From Rothia sp. (in: high G+C Gram-positive bacteria) (GTDB lineage: Bacteria; Actinomycetota; Actinomycetes; Actinomycetales; Micrococcaceae), in assembly GCA_030529845.1 (NCBI GenBank), contig JAUMWB010000002.1, forward strand, positions 331,170-395,169: a stretch of DNA of 64,000 nucleotides. The letters are read 5' to 3'. Below are positions 60,925-64,000 of the stretch, piece after piece (position 1 is the stretch's first letter; every line of letters begins with the position of its first letter). The translations under genes were made by a program, and so were the position numbers. Under the pieces are notes generated by a model. That model saw only the letters and a program-made list of their open reading frames with translations. It had not been told where the DNA came from and did no database searches.

Positions 60925-61122
60925 ATGGAACCCAGAAAACTTACCTTCAGAGGTGAACATGCCCATACTGCCCCCGACATATGGTTGGCACATCTACCAG
61001 GAGCCATCGAAGCACCTATTGAAGTAGATGACAGAATCACCTACACAGTCTCCTATCCTGTCAATCCATTTAACGGCGCTGCCTCCGTAGCTGAGACATC
61101 ATGGCAGCAGACCGAAAGATAA
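60925..61122 (+). CDS. Small unrecognised protein overlapping an MFS gene
   Basis: A 65-residue polar protein (begins MEPRKLTFRGEHAH, ends VAETSWQQTER) with no TM segment or signal. AAGGGG lies seven bases before the ATG, which supports translation. Its 3' end overlaps the transporter start by 22 bp in another frame, so it may be a translational leader or a partner of the transporter. Composition is AT-rich relative to the chromosome. It could be a precursor peptide exported by the transporter, but no leader-core cleavage motif or modification enzyme is present. Confidence 0.5.
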   Translation: MEPRKLTFRGEHAHTAPDIWLAHLPGAIEAPIEVDDRITYTVSYPVNPFNGAASVAETSWQQTER

Positions 61123-62318
61123 CGCCGCGGAAAGCTGTGCGTGCGCTTATCGCAGGCCGCTTACTCACCAGCTTCGGCGAAGGTTTGGCAGGGTTTGCTG
61201 TCACCGTTATCGCTATCCAAAATCTCGGTGGGATTGGCTCTGGGGTAGCCGTAGCCATTGCGTTTGCCACCGGAGCGCTTATAGGCAACATCATTGGGTC
61301 ACTTGCCGACTTCTACGCACCGCCTCGAATTATTACCCTCTCTGCGTTTACAGCCACAGCAACATCACTTACCTTAACTATTAGCTCTCTCACTGATACT
61401 CTCACTCTCCCTATAGTAGTCATCACCAGTTTCATCATTACAACCTGCTCTTCAGCCCTCTCACGTGCAGACACTACTGCTTTCGTCCACATGCTAACCC
61501 CTGAAGATCTTCCTCAAACTTTTGGGTTTATTACTGCAAGAACACAAGTAGCTGCTGCTATAGCTGGTATCTTTGCGGGAATCACACTCAATGCCTGGCA
61601 ATCTCTTCCCTTCATAATCAGTACTACCAGCTGGATTATCCTCATTGGGTTTACTATTGTTTTTGGTCGCGCCTACATAGCTGCTAACTGCCGCCCGCAA
61701 GAAGTACCTGATTTCGGTTTTTTTACTCTCTTTGCAGGTTTTGCTTTTGCAATCAAAACTAGGCCTATTGCAGCCGTAATTATTATCAGCGCTACCGCTA
61801 ATCTTTTCTTAGAAGGTGCGGGAACAATTATAGAAATAGACCTCATAGCATCCGGTGTGAGCGTTGTTCTCGTTGGAATGCTAGGAACTTTCACCAGTCT
61901 AGCTGCACTGGTTGGTAGCCTATTCAGCGGGACTATCAGCGCACGTTTTACACCACGAATTCTCTTCATTATGGTGTTTATGCTACTGAGCTCAGCTATG
62001 CTATTTTGTGCGCTCTCCCAAAACTACTGGATTACAGTAACTAGCCTTTCATGCGCTGTCATTCTCATACCTTCACTGGGCGTAAGTACCGCTGTAGCAC
62101 TTGCTCAGTTGGCTCCCGATACAATGCAAGCCCGTGTATCAGGCGCTAGCGCGATAGTTTCGATCATTACATCAGCAATTTCTCCGGGACTATATGGGTT
62201 CTCCTACGCCCGGTTTTCCCGATTTGTCACACTGTTTGCAACAGCCTGCGCCTTAGGTACTTTAGCAGTTATTGCCCGTTACACAATTCCCCAGAAACTT
62301 CATCAGCAAAACCCCTAA
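61101..62318 (+). CDS. MFS transporter of foreign base composition
   Basis: A 405-residue protein with about 12 TM helices. The first half starts GRLLTSFGEGLAGFAVTVIA, with short charged loops (SLADFYAPPR); the second half continues from NLFLEGAGTIIEIDLIASG. It resembles the MFS_3/exporter type (macrolide or enterobactin exporter-like) but substrate is unknown. Ile/Thr-rich, AT-rich codons contrast with the flanks, suggesting transfer. The ATG has no good ribosome-binding site and overlaps the preceding ORF, implying coupling. Its stop overlaps the convergent MATE gene by 4 bp. Confidence 0.8.
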   Translation: MAADRKITPRKAVRALIAGRLLTSFGEGLAGFAVTVIAIQNLGGIGSGVAVAIAFATGALIGNIIGSLADFYAPPRIITLSAFTATATSLTLTISSLTDTLTLPIVVITSFIITTCSSALSRADTTAFVHMLTPEDLPQTFGFITARTQVAAAIAGIFAGITLNAWQSLPFIISTTSWIILIGFTIVFGRAYIAANCRPQEVPDFGFFTLFAGFAFAIKTRPIAAVIIISATANLFLEGAGTIIEIDLIASGVSVVLVGMLGTFTSLAALVGSLFSGTISARFTPRILFIMVFMLLSSAMLFCALSQNYWITVTSLSCAVILIPSLGVSTAVALAQLAPDTMQARVSGASAIVSIITSAISPGLYGFSYARFSRFVTLFATACALGTLAVIARYTIPQKLHQQNP

Positions 62319-63775
62319 CGAATCCACACCACACTGCGGGCCCGTAGGCCCAGGGTGAGGGCGCGGGCGCCCATGTACCACAGGGCGTAGGAGCACCAGA
62401 GCAGCAGGTAGGCCAGGGTGGGGCCATCGAACAGCCCACCCCAGCCCCAGGAGGTGCCCCCAGTGAACTGGGCGGGAGCGTCCTCACCGGCACCGAACCA
62501 GAGGTACAGCCCAGCCAGCACCGGCAGGTATGCCACCAGGGTGAAGAGCCCCGCCAGGCCCAGGTAGCGAACGTCCTGGGCACCGATGAGCACGCCGTCC
62601 AGAATGAAAACGTAGGCGGCCAGGGGCTGGCCCACCGCCAGCACCAGCAAAGAGAGAGCAAAGAGGCGCTGCACCTCGGGGTCGGTGGTAAACACCCAGG
62701 CCAGGCCAAACCCAACCGCCGGGCAGACCAGGGCCGTGACCAGGCCAAAGGCCAGGCTCCACCGCACCAGGCGGTTTTTGAGCTGAACCACCGCGCCCTG
62801 CCCCTGCCGGGTTGAAAGATCCTGCGCGCCCATCTCCTTACCCAGCAGGGCCTGGGCGGCAATGGCCAGGGCGTCCAGGGCAAAGGCCAGCAGGTTAAAG
62901 AAAGCCATGGTCAGCTGGTAGGCGGCCAGGTTTTTCTCCCCCTGGCTGGTCACCACAAAGACCGTAGCCAGCAGGGCAATCCGCAGGCAGGCGGACCGCA
63001 CCATCAGCCAGGCCCCCACCCTAAAAACAGCCTTAAGACCGGCGAGATCGGGCAGCCAGCCGGGCACCCGCGTCCGCACTGATAAGCCGGAGGGGCGGGC
63101 AAGAGAGCCGGGTGCCCGCGTCCGCGCCACTACCGCGTAGGTCAGCGCCAGGGCCATACCCCACTGCACCACAGCCGTCGCTACCGCAGAACCTGCCACA
63201 CCCCACCCTGCCGGGTAGACCAGGGCCCAGCTCAGCGGCACGTTGAGAGCGGCACCAAGAGTGGCGACATAGAGGGGGGTCTTTGCGTCTTGAAAGCCGC
63301 GCAGGGCACCGGTCGCCGCCAACACCAGGAGCATGCCGGGCAGGCCCGCCAGGGAGGGCAGCAGATAGGCGGTAGCGTGGGTGAGGACGTCCCCGCTCGC
63401 CCCCAGCGCGCCCAGCAGGGGGCCTGCGGTCAGCGCCAGCAGTACCCCGAAGAAAACCCCCAGGCCAGCAGCCACCCACAGGCCGTTGCGGGCGGCGGCA
63501 AAAGCGCTAGAGGTATCCCCGGCACCCACAGCCCGGGCTACTGCGGGAGTAGTCGAGTAGGCCAAGAAAACCATGAAACCCACCAGAGTCTGCACCACGG
63601 TGGAACCCAGCGTCAGGCCAGCCAGCGGAGCGCTACCCAGGTGGCCCACGATGGCAGAGTCAGCCAGCACCAGCAGGGGCTCAGCGATAAGCGCTCCAAA
63701 AGCGGGCACCGCCAGGGCAAGAATCTGACGGTTGAGTGAAGGCTGCCGGGGCGAAGAAGACTGTGTGGAGGGCAT
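62315..63775 (-). CDS. MATE-family efflux transporter (DinF-like)
   Basis: A 486-residue, 12-TM multidrug and toxic compound extrusion protein. Typical segments are ILALAVPAFGALIAEPLLVLAD, VGHLGSAPLAGLTLGSTVV, ATGALRGFQDAKTPLYVA and the second-half counterpart FILDGVLIGAQDVRYLGLAG; this is the DinF branch. It would export drugs or metabolites with H+ or Na+. High GC and the chromosome-like codon use contrast with the convergent MFS gene. ATG start with AGGGTGG upstream. Confidence 0.9.
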   Translation of the reverse strand: MPSTQSSSPRQPSLNRQILALAVPAFGALIAEPLLVLADSAIVGHLGSAPLAGLTLGSTVVQTLVGFMVFLAYSTTPAVARAVGAGDTSSAFAAARNGLWVAAGLGVFFGVLLALTAGPLLGALGASGDVLTHATAYLLPSLAGLPGMLLVLAATGALRGFQDAKTPLYVATLGAALNVPLSWALVYPAGWGVAGSAVATAVVQWGMALALTYAVVARTRAPGSLARPSGLSVRTRVPGWLPDLAGLKAVFRVGAWLMVRSACLRIALLATVFVVTSQGEKNLAAYQLTMAFFNLLAFALDALAIAAQALLGKEMGAQDLSTRQGQGAVVQLKNRLVRWSLAFGLVTALVCPAVGFGLAWVFTTDPEVQRLFALSLLVLAVGQPLAAYVFILDGVLIGAQDVRYLGLAGLFTLVAYLPVLAGLYLWFGAGEDAPAQFTGGTSWGWGGLFDGPTLAYLLLWCSYALWYMGARALTLGLRARSVVWIR

Positions 63776-63799
63776 AAAACCACCCTACCGGCGTCCGCT

Positions 63800-63862
63800 A
63801 AGGTAGTCGAAACCTTCATCTGCGTGTGCGAAGAACGCGCTGATGAAGGTTTCGGCTACCTT
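63800..63862. terminator. Long hairpin between MATE gene and next gene
   Basis: A 21-bp stem with one mismatch (63800-63820 with 63842-63862) lies between the MATE start and the stop of the next leftward gene; it likely terminates that gene. An octamer copy is adjacent (63791-63798). Confidence 0.8.
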
Positions 63863-63869
63863 CAAGAAC

Positions 63870-64000
63870 CTAGTTGGCCTGGGCCTCCGCCTCAGCCACA
63901 TCGGCGTCACTCACCTCGACCCCGGTGTAGAGCTTAAACTGTTCAGCAGCCTGCAGGGCGATAACCTCACCGCCGGTGATGACCTCCTTACCCGCAGCTC
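63870..64000 (-). CDS. 3' end of an unidentified gene
   Basis: A partial minus-strand reading frame, cut by the window edge, gives 42 residues ending at TAG 63870. It reads AAGKEVITGGEVIALQ, then AAEQFKLYTGVEV, then an acidic Ala/Glu-rich end. Codon use is that of a normal chromosomal gene and a terminator follows. I cannot assign a family from the tail alone. Confidence 0.6.
   Translation of the reverse strand, partial: AAGKEVITGGEVIALQAAEQFKLYTGVEVSDADVAEAEAQAN

Noticed and set aside
60925-61122. RiPP precursor peptide
   Set aside because: No leader/core boundary, Cys/Ser-rich core or modification enzyme nearby; only the transporter is present, so kept as an unrecognised small protein.
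1-64000. tRNA, rRNA, insertion sequences, prophage genes
   Set aside because: None seen on either strand after reading the intergenic regions; no transposase, integrase or tRNA-like cloverleaf was recognised.

Overview
The window comes from a high-GC Gram-positive chromosome. Coding sequence is GC-rich with strong third-position GC, GTG starts are common, ribosome-binding sites are AGGAGG-like, and PaaR-, PdxR- and MHS-type genes of actinobacterial character occur. A Micrococcaceae member such as Rothia or a close relative is my best guess from gene content; no 16S gene is present to confirm it. I saw no rRNA, tRNA, CRISPR array or insertion sequence.

Layout. 1-3.4 kb: copper operon (CopZ, CopA, YdhK-type lipoprotein). 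3.5-7.1 kb: luciferase-like monooxygenase, AraC regulator and a divergent aldehyde dehydrogenase. 7.35-32.7 kb: an apparently complete aerobic phenylacetate (PAA) catabolon in several transcription units: MHS permease, paaJ-F-H, a hotdog thioesterase, paaZ, paaR, paaI-K and paaABCDE-G. An AT-rich island (about 14.5-15.9 kb) and a branched-chain-acid (valine-type) degradation block (19.2-27.7 kb: mmsA, mmsB, HIBCH, acyl-CoA dehydrogenase, HSD10-like SDR, enoyl-CoA hydratase, acyl-CoA ligase) lie between its parts. Five copies of a TGAnCGnnnGGTCA-like palindrome sit in front of the PAA units and are the likely PaaR operators.

32.7-34.5 kb: a low-GC AbiE-type toxin-antitoxin pair. 34.7-43.4 kb: a homoprotocatechuate (hydroxyphenylacetate) meta-cleavage operon (hpaI, H, D, E, gntR and an unusual FAH-RraA fusion) divergent from a one-component flavin hydroxylase. 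A TCGTATATSAT operator occurs at both divergent promoters and again at the PAA-side permease promoter, tying the two aromatic pathways together.

43.5-50.2 kb: two membrane proteins, PdxR, a Tat-exported GH16 glucanase and pdxS-pdxT. The 665-bp gap between the glucanase and pdxS has no convincing gene. It holds five consecutive short hairpins with a common CCCA loop (in glucanase mRNA sense) and seven GGGGACA/TGTCCCC copies; this is the most unexplained DNA in the window. 50.3-60.5 kb: TPM-domain protein, phospholipase-D-like protein, TetR with a 27-bp operator, a repeat-rich YhgE/Pip protein, and a compact YbjN / divergent Hsp90 / large helical-protein gene set. 60.5-64 kb: AT-rich small ORF plus MFS exporter, a MATE transporter, and the 3' end of an unidentified gene.

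An octamer, GCGTCCGC (or its complement GCGGACGC), is scattered through the window; I hand-counted at least 37 exact copies, several times the number expected from base composition.
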